DNA of 64,000 nt from Populus alba (lineage: Eukaryota; Streptophyta; Magnoliopsida; Malpighiales; Salicaceae): positions 12,842,204 to 12,906,203 of the forward strand of contig NC_133290.1 in the NCBI RefSeq assembly GCF_005239225.2. Reading direction: 5' to 3'. The notes under the pieces are model-generated. The model was not told where the DNA came from and made no database searches. It saw only the letters and a program-made list of their open reading frames with translations. How positions within the stretch are numbered: the stretch's first letter is position 1; each line of letters opens with the position of its first letter. This document shows positions 1-14,154 of this stretch, in pieces. Both the position numbers and the translations under genes were made by a program.

Positions 1-1537
1 TGGTGATAGAAAATCTAACATTTACAGACATAGTTTTTTTTAGTGGAGTTTATGAATTATTTGATAATAAAGTCAATAATTTTTAATAAATAATTGAAAT
101 AAATGAAAAAAATAAGCTTTAAGTTCTAAAAATAAAAGTATTTGTTTTTATTTATGTAGAATAAATATTCTAAGAATAAGAATATGGATACTTAATAGAA
201 TAGAAAAAAAGTGAATATTTTTACCTAGGTAATTTAGAGGTACATATAATATTTGGACTTTGTCATGTTACTTAAATGAAGGGGGTTAGAATGTTATTTT
301 CTCTTCACAACATTAACGAGAAATAAATATCTCTTACATAATATTAATATTGATGGAAATATAGCAGATCCTAAAAAGATTTTTATACCTAGAGACATAA
401 AGAGATGATTATTTTTTACTTTTAATATTTTATGTTAAGAGCCATTATAATAAACAAACAAAATATCATGACCCAACATGTACTTGGCCTCAGCTCGTAG
501 CTGAGAAGAATATGTCGAGTCTGACATCTCAAATCCACGTATATTTGAGTTTAATACGTAATTGAATTTAAAAATGGATCTGAAAGCAAGCCGAATTTAT
601 ATCATCTGGGCTTAACATTCTACCAAGTTTAGATATGTTTGATTATTAACCTATTTTTAACCCTTTTAAAATATGGGCTTTAAGCAAAAATAATATATAT
701 AAAATACCGTTATCTATAACTATGAAACATAACGAGTATTATAGTTGCAAATGTATTAATTAATAATTGATATTTGTACTGTATATGTATATTTATCTTA
801 GGCTGATGTACATGCAAATAAATAGTATAATCATCTCAACACAAAGAAGTACATATCATTTACTTCTAATGTTTTTGTAATCTCATAGTTTCGTAGCGTT
901 TAATTATTGTTTTGAGATTTAAAAAAAAGAAAACAAGAGTATGGAAGACATGTTTTCTTATTTTTGAAGTATGAAAAATCACATGAACACTATTCTAAAA
1001 TATATTTATTTTATATCCATGTCTTCAACTATACAAGCTTTTAACCTCACGGTATCTTATATTCCAAGAATGTAACATGAATATAAGCATTTCATAAGTG
1101 ATAAGGTTGAAGCTTTAGCATCTATACAGGTTCAGAAGTTCTCCAATGCATATCTAACATGGGATTGGGGCAAAATGTGGTGAGATTCTAAGGAAATCCA
1201 AGTTTTTAATTATTTGTTGACTGCCATGCTGAAATTAAATCAAGTTCTTGGCTAACCAAATTGATATGTTTTTCGTTCATGATTAGCGTGGTTTAATCTT
1301 GTAAGAATTCACGGAGAAGAGATAGTTTTTCCTCTAAATGATCATATATTTCAGAAATAAAGGTGAGCCTCCATTTTCGATTTTGAATTTCTTGTAACAA
1401 AATAAAAGGAAAAGGGTTAGAGAAGGTGATGTGATCTCCCTTTCCTTGACGACAAAGGCAAGAATTGGACCCAATTTACCCCACTTGAAATAAAACACAC
1501 ACATCAACCACTAACCATCCATCTGTATTCAATTAAA

Positions 1538-1608
1538 CCACCGCCACCGCCACCACCGCCACCACCTCCTCCCCCTCCTGCTGCTTCTTCTTCTTCTTCT
1601 TCTTCTTA
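1538..1608. repeat. CCN/CTT compound trinucleotide microsatellite
   Basis: A tract of CCA/CCG/CCT triplets runs from 1538 to about 1578. It is followed by CTG CTG and then about eight TTC triplets to about 1607. The strand asymmetry (pyrimidine only on +) is striking, but no open frame with coding character surrounds it, so it is annotated as a simple repeat. Confidence 0.85.
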
Positions 1609-1733
1609 GTTTTTACACATAATTTTGCAAGCTTTTTCACCATCTATAACAAACCCTTATAAACGAACGTCACAAGTCTTAATTATCCTGTTAAAAAAAT
1701 AAAATTCTTATCTATCCACATGCATGGAGGTAA

Positions 1734-1945
1734 TGTTTGGAATGTGGAGATTTATTTTTAAAATGTTTTTTGGTTGGAAATATATTAAATTATTTTTTTA
1801 AAAATTTATTTTTTAAAGTGTTTTTCGATTAAAAATACATCAAATTAATTTTTTTAAAATGTATTTTTCATATCAGCATATCAAAATAATTTAAAAATAT
1901 AAAAGATTTCATTTAAAACAAAATAAAATTTATTTTTTTTAAAAA
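1734..1945. repeat. Dispersed Salicaceae-type element, copy 1
   Basis: The copy starts near a TGTTTGG end at 1734-1740. It then shows the layout shared with other copies in this window: a 'tgtttttcgattaaaaatacat' type block shortened here, T-runs, and a degenerate 'catatcagcatatcaaaataa' core at about 1870. The fuller copy at 50348-50542 has the clearer core. Probably a small non-autonomous element; the class is unproven. Confidence 0.55.
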
Positions 1946-2555
1946 CATGATTGGATCATAAAAACAAAAACTACCCTTTTAATTATGGCATTCAAATCCT
2001 GTGTTTATACCACATTTTGATCATACATGGTGTAATTCCTTATTATTGTTTTTATTTTTATGTTACACGATATGCCTTCTAATTTAAACTTAATGTTATC
2101 ATATTTTGTTTGATAAAAAAATTTGAAAAATCACATGAAAATTTTAATTTGCAATTTTACTACTAAATTTTATTTTTTAAATAGTCAATGACTTATAACT
2201 CCTTAAATAAATTAAAAAATAGTTCAAATAAATTAAAAAAACACAATAATAAATAAAAAAATAATAAGAGCTTTAAGTAAATTAGAAAAAAAATTATTAA
2301 ACATATTATTTAATCTTTTAATATGATTAAAAAAAAATTTAAATTTTTTTTCTTAAAAATCTTCCACGTCACCACAATTTGAGATTTGACTGATAAGGTG
2401 TCATCAAGCCAATCCAATTGACAGTTTAACACAATTTTTATAAAATTATATCTTTCAGCTAATAATTCAAGAGACAGCAAAACTTTTTTGACTTTAACTA
2501 GGCTCACCATATCAATGTAAAGTAGATCTACCAAAAATCTCTAAAACCCTCTTTA

Positions 2556-2579
2556 CTCTCTGTCTCTCTCTCTCTCTCT
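2556..2579 (+). repeat. CT microsatellite in BGAL10 promoter
   Basis: A CT-repeat tract lies about 80 bases upstream of the TATA box and about 180 bases upstream of the BGAL10 start codon. Pyrimidine patches of this kind are common in plant core promoters. Confidence 0.8.
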
Positions 2580-2658
2580 AAAACCCTGCCATGTATGCTA
2601 AGCATGGGCTGGCAATGTTTGTCTGCTAGCTATCACTGAATGCTGATCCCAACACGCC

Positions 2659-2665
2659 TATAAAA
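2659..2665 (+). promoter_or_regulatory. Putative TATA box of BGAL10
   Basis: TATAAAA lies 92 bases before the start codon at 2757. This allows a transcription start around 2690 and a 5' UTR of about 65 bases. No competing TATA motif lies nearer to the start. Confidence 0.55.
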
Positions 2666-2756
2666 TGAACTACAACTCTTAACACTACACTAACACATGC
2701 TCTACCGTGTTGCGAACTCTTAACTAACAGCAAAACTGATAAAGAAACTGCCTTTG

Positions 2757-5700
2757 ATGGCACTCGGTCTCATTTTCTTTTTCTCTCTGTGTTTCACATT
2801 GTGTTTTGCGGGCAATGTGAGCTATGATAGTAGGTCTTTGATCATCAATGGTGAAAGAAAGCTTCTTATTTCTGCTGCCATTCATTATCCTCGCAGTGTC
2901 CCTGCGGTCAGTGTCACTTTTCTTCAACTGGGTTTTCTGTTTTCTTGTTTTTTATTAAAGAAAATGCTGGAAAATAATATGGGAAAATGGAAAGGTTGTA
3001 TGTTTACTTTGGGGATTTGTTTAACTGGTGATTTTCCTAACTGGGTTTGGAGAGTTTTGCTTTAAGAGCTTGTTGGATCGACTCTTTGTATTGCTTTACT
3101 GGGTTCTAAATGTTTGTTGAATTGTGTAGTGAATTGTTGTACTGTTTTTCTCTTCTAGAAGTGATGTGTATTTTAGGATGGTAATTGTGCATGGCTTCAT
3201 TGTATTAGCAACGTGGATTCTAGATTGCTTTCTGCATTTTGGGTTTTGATAGTAAATTTTGTTAATGTGAATGGTGGTATGTGGCAGATGTGGCTAGAGC
3301 TGGTAAAAACAGCTAAGGAAGGAGGGGTGGATGTGATTGAAACATATGTATTTTGGAATGTTCATCAGCCTACTTCTCCTTCCGAGGTGAGTGGAACGAC
3401 AATGTCTAGTCATTTGGCTGTAAAAGTTCTCCATTTTTATCTTTGTAGTTCAATATTGACTCTTTCTATTTCTTTGGTTGTAATTGGGAAATTGTAGTAT
3501 CATTTCGATGGAAGATTCGATCTGGTCAAGTTTATAAATATTGTCCAGCAGGCTGGGATGTATTTAATCCTTCGGATTGGCCCATTCGTTGCAGCTGAAT
3601 GGAATTTTGGGTATGATTGTAGCCGTCTTAGATTATACAGCTTTTTGAATGATAATGGATTTTTCCTTTCACTTATATCTTAAAAACATTTCACATTTTT
3701 TTTTCATAAGTACTTTTTATTCGTTTCTCGTCACTTTCCTTACTTTCAATCGTGTACAAATAGGGGTATACCAGTCTGGTTGCATTACGTTAATGGAACT
3801 GTCTTCCGGACTGATAATTATAATTTCAAGGTATGACAGTGGGATCTCAGGAGTCTCATTAGTAAGAGGATCTTTAGATTCCTGTTCCTGAATCTTCATT
3901 CACATGTGATTGAAATATTGATGTTTTCTGATGTTTTTTTTTTTCTTTTTCTTTTTCCCAACTCTTTGGTGTTTAGTACTACATGGAGGAATTCACGACA
4001 TACATAGTTAAGCTAATGAAGAAAGAAAAGCTCTTTGCATCGCAGGGGGGTCCCATAATTTTGTCTCAGGCAAGTATAACTATGATCTCTGTTTCTAATA
4101 TTTATCAATTTTCGATTCAACATTCAATAAAATCAAGAAGAATTGTCATTTGTTTTCCTTACTTTGATTTCAACCATTTGGTTTGCACTTTTGCAATATG
4201 GAGGATTGTGGCTCTTTCAGGTGATGAGCCTTGATTTTTTGAACATTCCCTTAACAGAGTATACCATCCAAATGGCTTTTAGTTATTGAATATGTCTCCT
4301 TTAGTACATATAAATGTGGCTTGTACTATTAGAGGTAATTGTGCTACTTTTATGAACTGATCTCACTGAACGTTTCGCTACCTTCAAATGATGTCAGAAT
4401 CTTAGATAGTTCTTTTTCAAGAGAGGCTTATTAAATGATGCAAATTTTTGAAGCACTTCCTGAGTTTTTTCCGTGCATAATTGAACTAACTATGGCCCAC
4501 TCTTTTGTTCTGTTTCTTTTGTCATTTTCATGTCATCTTCCTTTTACTGAGATTGGGCTTCTTTGCCTTTACATAACCAATGCACCTGGTTTCAATTGCA
4601 GGTTGAAAATGAATATGGATACTATGAAGGTGCTTATGGAGAAGGTGGAAAGCGATATGCTGCATGGGCAGCACAAATGGCTGTTTCTCAAAATACAGGT
4701 GTGCCTTGGATAATGTGCCAGCAGTTCGACGCTCCTCCCTCTGTGGTGAGAGTTTATAACATCCCTAAAATCTAGGTATCTCAAAAACTGGCTAAATGGG
4801 ACTGCTGGATACAAGCTAGTGCATTATTATACTTGAAGAGGAGTTTTTTTTAACCCTGTACTACATTTGGCTGAATTTTTTTAGTTGGAACTAAGGCTAC
4901 ATTAAGTTTTGAGTTGACATACCATTTTGTATGTGTTGCATCTGCATGCTGTACGACTATTAGTGATTGGTTTTTAATTGATAAGTTGAGGGTCGTTGTG
5001 ATAACTGTATTAATAGAAGGGTCATAAAACACTTGGTATCGTATATATTAGCCCTGCGTAAAAATTGTATAATTGTTTTTACTCATTTCTTCTTCCATCC
5101 TTGTTGGTGCAGATAAATACTTGTAATTCCTTCTACTGTGATCAGTTTAAACCTATTTTTCCAGACAAGCCTAAAATTTGGACTGAGAATTGGCCTGGAT
5201 GGTAATGTTTAATTCCTGTTCTTGCCCCTATTTGCTATGTATAATCTTCGCCAGCTTATGAAAATTTGTTAACAACCGTGATTTAGCCATCCATATGCTT
5301 TAGTTCTAGTGAGACCATGCTACAGTAGTACTTGAATTTCATATATGGTAGGTTAATGCTGTAAATCATCCCATGCTTACTAATTACACACCAGGTGGTG
5401 AACAATTTCAATGAATTAGAGAGTAGTGAAACGTTAAGCAGAAAGAACCTATGTGTACAAAATATGATTTTTTAACTACCTAGTTACATATCTCTAACTC
5501 TTTGTAACTACTGAAAGTAATCAACACGTGTAAAGTAGCTCTTTGAGAAATTGAAGAATTGTCTCTGCATAAAAGTCATTATATCTGGACCCTGAAGGCA
5601 TAAAGGTCTTATTTAGATTTGTAATCAGACAGAATTTAGTCATATCATTCCTGTGCTTCCTTGAGAGATTCTGTAGTCTAAAACTGCTTATCAATCTTTT

Positions 5701-8700
5701 GGTTCAGTTGTTATTGTCGTTATCTATTCTGCTTAGCATCTCATAATGGGTGATCACTCCTATTCAAGGAGGCCTCCACTGGAGAGGTGGTCTGTTTTGA
5801 TCCATCTGGATCGATTCACTGGCTCTTGCATTGTAGCCTTATTGGGTCTAGTATGAAATGTACAGTAACTTCCAAAGCATTTAAGCGGGACCAACACTGT
5901 CTTTTTCAGGTTTCAGACATTTGGGGCCCCTAATCCTCACAGGCCAGCTGAAGATGTTGCTTTCTCTGTTGCTCGCTTTTTCCAGAAAGGTGGCAGTGTA
6001 CAAAATTATTACATGGTAATTTACTTGATATTCTGTCTTGAATTCTCTAGTTGATTTTCACTTTTTCACATATAGTGTATTTGATCCACAGTTAGAGTGC
6101 TATACTTCTTTGATTCTTAAATCGTGCTGATCAGAGTCAGTTTAAAGTTTCTGTTAATGTATGATGATTTCTATAATTAACATATCACTGCTGCTTGGTC
6201 CTCTGTGGTTTAGTATCATGGAGGAACAAATTTTGGTCGCACTGCAGGTGGACCGTTCATCACAACAAGTTATGATTATGAGGCACCAATTGATGAATAT
6301 GGTGAATACTTTACATTTTCACCTTCTAATTGTCACGTGCTCATGTTCTGCATCTGCAATGTGAAATTGAGCATGTGCATAATGTCAATTTTATGAGTTC
6401 TGACTTTGCTGATAGGTTTGCCTAGGCTACCAAAGTGGGGACACCTGAAGGAACTTCATAAAGCTATAAAGTTATGTGAGCATGTCCTACTGAACAGCAA
6501 GCCAGTTAATTTATCACTGGGTCCTTCCCAAGAGGTGCCTTTCTGCTCTTCCTAACTCAGGCACATGCAAAATTTTACATATTTATTTTCCCAATTTACT
6601 TTTTACTAGTTTGGCTTCCATATTTAGCTGTAGATAAATCCAAAGCATTTCATTATATAAATTGATGGATGCCTTATTTCCCTCATGATACTCTGTTTTC
6701 TCTTTTCTCTTCTAGTTTCTACAAAATTTCCTGATGAAGCCATCAAGAGATGGATTCTTGACTTTGCTTTGTGTACTACACAAAATGATGTTATTGAAAC
6801 TTGCAATATGGGTAGTATTACTGCAAAGTCAAATTTGTTTTTGTTGCCTCACTTTCTTTTGGATCAGTGTTTGGTTTGATTGTACCGAATGACAACAATA
6901 TGAAAATCAGACTTCAGAATGGGATTATCTTTGCTGTCTGCATATCATCTGTAGAGTTGTGAGCAATCTGTCATTTGGCCATATGTCTAGAACTGCGACA
7001 TAAATTCTAACATTTGTTGTCATTTAGTACAATTAGGTATTGAAATTTCAGATTGCATGATTGGTGGATGTGAATTCCAGCGCTGTACTGGTCATATTGA
7101 TGTTATGTTTATGCAATTCCTATTTGGGCTGTGTTTTATGCTGGTGTTCCCTGAAACTATACATTCATTGTACTGATCACTTATTGCAGGCCGACGTCTA
7201 TGCTGATGCATCAGGTGGTTGTGTTGCTTTCCTTGCTAACATAGATGATAAAAATGACAAGACAGTTGAATTTCAGAATGTGTCATATAAGCTGCCAGCC
7301 TGGTCGGTTAGCATTCTGCCTGACTGCAAGAATGTAGTCTATAACACTGCAAAGGTAATGTCTTCATATAATGAAATTCAAGCATTCTGATAAACTTACT
7401 ACTACCAAATATGATTTACACCAGAGTGCAGAAATTTTAGTGCATCACGAGGTATAAGATCTTTTCATAAGGGTTAAGTACCCACAAAATAAGAGTCATG
7501 ATAATTTTCAGCCTATGAGCTATGCATCAAACCTAGTTGAAATTAAATGCGTACAATGACCCATATATGGTTTGCTCCTGTATTCTTATCCTTTCAATTG
7601 TTTGAGTCTGTATGTGACAATGATATTTCTACAGTGTTCATCATCCCACTGAAAAATAAATTCAGCCATTGCTATCACTGCAAAAAATAAATGAAAATAT
7701 TACATGGAAAAGTTTTTGGTAAGGCTGAGATACTGAGAATGAAAGTTTCTCCTTGTGGTGAGGAAGTAGTTGGTATGGCTCACTGCAAAGCTTAGAAAAG
7801 GACGGATTACAAAACTAAAAACATCAAGCATCCATCCTATCATAAGACTAGAAAACTCCAGTAACTCTTTCCTAATAGCAGATTAATATCAGGCAGTTAG
7901 TCTGTTGTAATGAAATTGGCTTGTCCTATATTCTATCACACAATTCTTGTTCTGAATTAGGCTCTGCACTTGTGCGTGAAATTTTCAACAGGTAACTTCC
8001 CAGACTGCTTTAGTTGAAATGGTACCTGACAATTTACAGCAAAAGGATGGCTCAAAAGCTCTTAAATGGGAAGTATTCATGGAGAAAGCTGGGATTTGGG
8101 GAGAACCTGACTTAATGAAAAATGGTTTTGTGGATCATATCAACACCACAAAAGATACCACGGACTACCTCTGGTACACAACAAGGTTGGTGTTGCTCTA
8201 CTAAAACTAATTGCCTGGATTAGTATTTGGATGTTTACTCTGCTATTCTAATGTTATCGATTTCCGCATGGTTTTATGATTAATTGGACATGATAAAAAA
8301 ATGTAAATTAAAACACATTGTATGTGTGTGTTTATTTTTTTATCCTCAAGGAAATAGAATTCTTTCATGTAATTTCCATATCCATAGATCAGACACTTTA
8401 GTAAGTCTAGTGAGTGCTATGCTTAGAATGCATATTCTGACTGAAAAATGAATTAAATGTTCAACCAGCATTTTGATGGGCAAAATTATTATTTATTTAT
8501 TTTTTATGATGGTCTTGGGTGCTTCATCTCACTCCAGTTCTTTGTACCTTAACAAGTGGTTCCCTTTGATCTTTCTCTGGAGTCTTGTCTTCTTCTCCTA
8601 ATCTTCAAATCTTGTACCCTACTCAATATTTAAGAATCAATTTAAACCATCATTGCTATCTTGCTACCTATTTTCTAAATATGACATGTGCAATTGATGT

Positions 8701-11700
8701 TGCATAATAATTCCATGATTTATATGTGAGCTTATATATTTATGCTTAAAAAATGAGGAAAAGAAATTATTAACCGTGTCCATCTGTAGCACTGGATTAT
8801 TCCTACTTAAATGTGATTTGTATAAAAATGATTTTTTATTTATAGAAGAGGTCTATTGTACTTTAAGATTGGTTTTGAACTTAATAGAATTCTTCAATGG
8901 CAGTATTGTTGTTGGTGAAAATGAAGAGTTCTTGAAAGAGGGAAGACATCCAGTTCTTCTTATTGAATCAATGGGTCATGCTCTTCATGCTTTTGTGAAT
9001 CAGGAACTTCAAGGTTATTATCTGGTTCATTCCTTTTAGGAGCAAATTTATTTTATTATGATTCTCTTGAAACTTGTCTGGTCAATTTTGAAATATGCAA
9101 TTAATATTCTTTTCCCCCCTCTTACCACTATATTTTGCGTTTGCACTATTTTTATATTCAAAGCTAGTCAAGTGTGATAGCTTGCTATGAAGTCTTAGCA
9201 CATAGGTTCCTCAATGTTGTACGTGGTTACTCTCTAAGTTTCTTTGCCTATTATTGGGTATACATAGTTTAAGAACCAAAATTTCTAGCTCCTTCTATTG
9301 GTCTACCGGAAGGCTACAATCTTTTGTCCATCAAGATTCTTGATGGGAGGATTTTTGAAAAAGTTGTGAATTGAGCTATGATAATTATTGATTCCCAGAC
9401 ATTCTTTAACATTTGTGAAATATCACACTTATCCTGCTCAGTTCCTCAATCTGATATTCTGATTGGTGAATTTGGAGATTTCTCCTTGATAGCACACGAT
9501 AGAATAAGACAGTCTTTTCAGGAAACTAGAGCCCACTCTAGCTTTTATTTACTTAGCTGTACTTGATGCAGCAAGGATGGACAAACAAGAAACTAGATAG
9601 AAGATGCCTATACATCTTCGGAGACATTAAGAAGTTCTAATCACAGAACTCTTGTTCTATGAAGCATTCAAGGAACTTATGCAGGAACAAACCGCTGTTT
9701 TCTCAAAATATATCATCTGAAGGAGACCTGGCAGTTCTTAGGGTTAAGATTATGAAGATTTGTTATGCTTGCTAGGTTTTACTGCACCATGGTTGCATTA
9801 CATCATATATAATTTTTTTTTTTTTGAGGAAGCTGCGTTAAATAGATAATACAATGTTCTTCTTGGTATCTCTTTGACAAATTATATTTATACAAGCTAC
9901 AGCTTGCAATTATATTACTATATCTAATTGCCAATATTCAGGTAGTGCATCTGGAAATGGCTCGCATTCACCCTTCAAATTTAAGAATCCCATATCTCTC
10001 AAGGCAGGGAAGAATGAAATTGCTCTCCTAAGCATGACTGTTGGCCTACAAGTGAGCTACTTTTATTATTTTCATCTTTTTATTTAATTACCAATTTACA
10101 TTTTCTGAAGCCTTTAGGTTTTATTTCAACTTTCATGCTGATAATTTTGTGTCTGTGATGAAGACCAACTTTGACTAGCTGTTTTTGTAACAATACTGCT
10201 TGGATTTCAATTTCAACATCAGTATTGATCTCTAGATGTTAATTGCATTATCTACCAAGTTGCTTTCAAAAGTATGAAAAATTTCATCCCGTGGAATGGT
10301 CTTTTATCCTAGTGATGGATTTATGAATTATTTATCTAGTAGTTTGAAGGATATTGCCAAATGTTTATGGTCTTACCTAGGCCCAATCTATGCTTCATTT
10401 AAAACCTGTCCAGTTTAATGTGATATCCAAAAATATTGGCAGGTGTAAAAATTGTGTGGAAGCCATATGATGTTGTGACATTGTCTTAAAATTCTTATGT
10501 TTGTAGTATTATCTAGAATCTAGGTCATCATCAGAATGGGCTCCAATCAAAGTATCACATATTTTCCCCTTTATAGATTCATCTTGTGTTTGACTGATGA
10601 AAAAGTTTGTCTGGGGGCTTTATACGCTTTGAGAGAATGTAGAACCTAGTTATAGAGTATTCATTCTCTGTTACGTGCACTTTCGGGGAAGCCATCTGTA
10701 AAACTTTCTTCCACAGAACATCAAACATTGGCTGGCACTAAAAGCTGGAACATATTCCACTTCTTTGAAGTTATTTGTGATGTCATGCTTTATCTTGTCA
10801 TGTGTTTGGTTTCGTAAAATGCAACAAATTGAAAAGACTCAACACTCCTTTTTGTTGCTTTCAGAATGCAGGCTCATTTTACGAATGGGTAGGAGCTGGA
10901 CTAACAAGTGTTAAGATTGAAGGATTCAACAATGGCACTGTTGACTTGTCTCATTTTAACTGGATCTATAAGGTATTCTTCTTTGTGAATATTGACTGTG
11001 CATGCTGTCAGACAAAAGGAGTAATAATGTCTGTTTTAAGATAAGGTTTTTTCCCTTTGGTTGAGAGAGCAAAATTTTCTCCCTTTCCGTTGCTTTAGTC
11101 TAAGGTAAATTAGTTTTCCTTGAAAATCTTCACTGCAAACCTGTATGTGAAGTAATACTGTATACAAAATCACAGTAAAAATGAATATGAAGTAACGCTG
11201 TCTAAAAATTGCATTACGACTCCTTAATTACTGCTGTGATAATCAATTTCTGTTGAGAATATTTTATGCAATTTGCCTTGGAAAATAATGAAAGACAAGT
11301 TCCCAATTAAATAACATCTAGTCATTTTTGTGTTGTTTTTTAATGGTTTTTTTCCTGGAAAACAAGTAATTGATTGTTTTGCAATGACAGATTCACTTTT
11401 GGATTTTCCTCTTGAAATTTATTTTGGATACATTGGATAGAAGTTGTAAAACGGGTTTGGTTGTACAAAAACAAGGTAGCATGAGGTTCATAATTACAAA
11501 GGGCTCGTGAATCCTAATGCTGTACAGAATTTAAGGTCCCAATCCTTCAAAATTTAAAACATGAGAATTAGCAATATGATGTGACAGATGGGGGACTCCA
11601 TGGCCCATTGACTGTATCATGTTTCTTCAGCAGGAAGCAGCGTTTGAGGGATGCAGAATTTGAAATAGCCAAATTCGGATTGATATTCATGACTAATGTG

Positions 11701-13365
11701 TGGCATTTTAAATTTTACAAAGCCTTGACTCTTTTTTCAATCCTGTTTCTCCCAGATTGGGTTGCAAGGAGAAAAGCTTGGTATATACAAGCCTGAGGGA
11801 GTGAATAGTGTAAGTTGGGTTACAACATCAGAACCACCAAAGAAGCAACCTTTGACATGGTACAAGGTAAGCATTTAGTGAAGATCTCTTTCAGCTATGC
11901 TATATACTGTACTTATATCCTTTGGAGGTGAACGTCGCCACTGCATTCCAAGCATTTAATGCATATGACTAATTAATTTTTAAATTCATAGGTTGTTCTG
12001 GACCCACCAGCAGGGAATGAACCTGTTGGGCTGGATATGCTTCATATGGGAAAGGGTCTAGCATGGTTGAATGGAGAAGAAATTGGAAGATACTGGCCCA
12101 GGAAAAGTTCTGTTCATGAAAAGTGTGTTACAGAATGCGACTACAGAGGCAAATTCATGCCAGACAAATGCTTTACTGGGTGTGGTCAACCAACACAAAG
12201 ATGGTAAACGGAAAACTGATAAATTTTTGATGAGATCGTTGAATGTTTTTTGTCTCTCTTAATTGCTTCACTGCATCCAAATGGATATCAGTAGAACTCA
12301 AATGATTAACCACTGCATCGTTGCAGGAGTCTATGCATCAAAATTACAAAATTTTGGAAGTTTTTTTCGTAACTATCTACATGATGAATGTATATAATTT
12401 TCTAACTATACCTAGTTTCCAAAGGATTGATGGTTTGCTGATAATCAGCTTTTGGAAATAAATAGATGATGCTGTAGATCTTAAGTTATCTGCCAGCCTT
12501 AAGCCTATTGATTCAGCTAAGGGGCTTTTGTGCATATTTCTAAGTAAAATCTGAATTTTATGCAACCACAATTGTTAATATTTGTGGAATAATTCGCAAG
12601 GCTTCACAATGCACCCTGCTATTCGACCTAGTTGGTCCTCATGAAAATTTATCAGTTATTTTGTTTCCATTTTCTGTTTCTGGTGGAAAACAACAATATC
12701 ATACATGCATGACCAAGTAATTAATTTTGTTGTTGCAATATCAGAAAGTTTGCATTCTGTGTGTGTCAGGTACCATGTTCCACGTTCTTGGTTCAAGCCA
12801 TCTGGAAACTTGCTGGTGATTTTTGAGGAGAAAGGTGGAGATCCAGAAAAAATTACGTTCTCGAGACGAAAAACGTCCAGCATATGTGCTCTCATCGCCG
12901 AGGATTACCCCTCAGCTGATCAAAAATCATTGCAGGAAGCTGGAAGCAAGAACTCCAATTCCAAGGCCTCTGTCCATTTGGGGTGCCCCCAAAATGCCGT
13001 TATATCAGCTGTAAAATTTGCCAGTTTTGGAACTCCTACTGGAAAATGCGGATCTTACAGCGAGGGAGAATGCCACGACCCCAATTCCATTTCTGTTGTT
13101 GAAAAGGTAGGAAACATAATTCCTTCGTACTTCACTCTAGCCTTTTCCTTGCGTTAAAATGTTTCTTTGCTTCATCCTAATCCAAAAATGAAAATAAAAG
13201 AATGCATAAACAATGGTTTTTTTTACTGATAATACTGCACTGGAAATATTGCAGGCCTGTCTAAACAAAACCGAGTGCGCTATAGAACTAACAGAGGAGA
13301 ACTTCAACAAGGGTTTGTGTCCAGACTTCACCAGGAGACTTGCTGTTGAAGCAGTATGCAGCTGA
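2757..13365 (+). CDS. BGAL10: Beta-galactosidase, GH35, BGAL10-type with C-terminal lectin domain
   Basis: Nineteen exons encode 841 aa: 2757-2906, 3288-3386, 3498-3610, 3764-3830, 3977-4069, 4602-4745, 5113-5201, 5910-6015, 6214-6301, 6416-6534, 7190-7354, 7992-8185, 8904-9013, 9942-10051, 10865-10972, 11756-11866, 11992-12203, 12770-13106, 13255-13365. All phases join without a stop. A hydrophobic signal peptide (about residues 1-20) implies secretion to the wall. The GH35 motif [14 protein letters not shown] holds the acid/base E178; the nucleophile E247 is in IWTENWPGW. Residues from about 757 form a SUEL/galactose-binding lectin domain ([18 protein letters not shown]). The closest family member I know is Arabidopsis BGAL10, which trims galactose from xyloglucan. 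As I recall, that protein is about 741 aa without the lectin tail, so this copy is longer. Intron 5 uses a GC donor. Confidence 0.95.
4070..4601 (+). other. GC-AG intron in BGAL10
   Basis: Exon 5 ends ...TCTCAG and the intron begins GCAAGTATAA, so the donor is GC rather than GT. It ends ...TTGCAG before GTTGAAAATGAA. The remaining donor bases (AG|GCAAGT) fit the strong consensus known for GC-AG introns. The join restores LSQ-VENEYG, the GH35 active-site motif, which fixes the boundary. Confidence 0.85.
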
Positions 13366-14154
13366 AATCAGCAGCACCAGCAGCAAGAAGATCCAACCAC
13401 ATAGCATACAAATTCACATGCTTAGCTAGAAAGAACAAAAAAAACAAAAAAAGGGGGGAGATTATATTACCCTCCACTATAAGGTTTTTCCCCTCAATCT
13501 TCCTCTGAGTTATAGGGAGAAACTGTAGTGTTTTGTATGAGGTACTGTAATTTGTATTGGGAAATAGGCAGAAAGCCAATGCTTATTTATTTGAGGCATT
13601 CAATGTCAATCAATTCAATATATTTCTGCAAAATAAATCCTATCAAGTGAGATTTTGTTCTTTTTTCTATTGTCTTCAAGCTGTTGATTGGTTTATGACA
13701 TGTGAGAAGCAAGAAAAAAGAAAAAGAAAAAAAAAAACTTTAACACGGCCTAATTCCCCCCCAGATTTCCAATTATGATTTACCCATTATATTGGTTTTT
13801 CTCTTGAATTTAAATTTTCTAAATGTACATTCCGAATTTAAGAGGAAAACAAAATTTCTGAGACGGTTGTACAAGAGTCAAGGAACTAATTTATATGTTT
13901 TTCAAAATTTAGGGGCTAAGTAATAATGAGGTTAAAAATACAGGGACCAAATAAAACAATTTACTGTTTGGAATTTGCAGCCAAATAAATATCCTTCTTC
14001 CTCTACCGCCCCAACCCACGATGCAGTGGAGGTGGTAAAGTTTGCAAACAGCTAGCCACAGATTTGTGTTGCCTCTGCTTAGAAGCTAGGACGGTGACTC
14101 AGTGAGTTGAGTTGTAGCTGAGCCGGAAGGAGAGACTAGAACAAACACTCATTA
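13366..14154. other. Intergenic: BGAL10 3' UTR and DUF3727-like gene promoter
   Basis: The first 270 bases or so are probably the BGAL10 3' UTR. A short stretch around 13.86-13.96 kb carries 'ggggctaagtaataatgagg' and 'agggaccaaataaaa', motifs typical of dispersed plant elements. The last 150 bases are GC-richer and probably hold the promoter and leader of the next gene. No other gene is seen. Confidence 0.5.

Larger units (their letters stand above)
1..2555. other. AT-rich intergenic region upstream of BGAL10
   Basis: No convincing gene is seen in this stretch. It is very AT-rich, with short open frames that match nothing I recognise. It contains a pyrimidine-rich trinucleotide microsatellite near 1.55 kb and a dispersed repeat near 1.73-1.95 kb, both listed separately. 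The last few hundred bases lead into the BGAL10 promoter. Confidence 0.6.
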
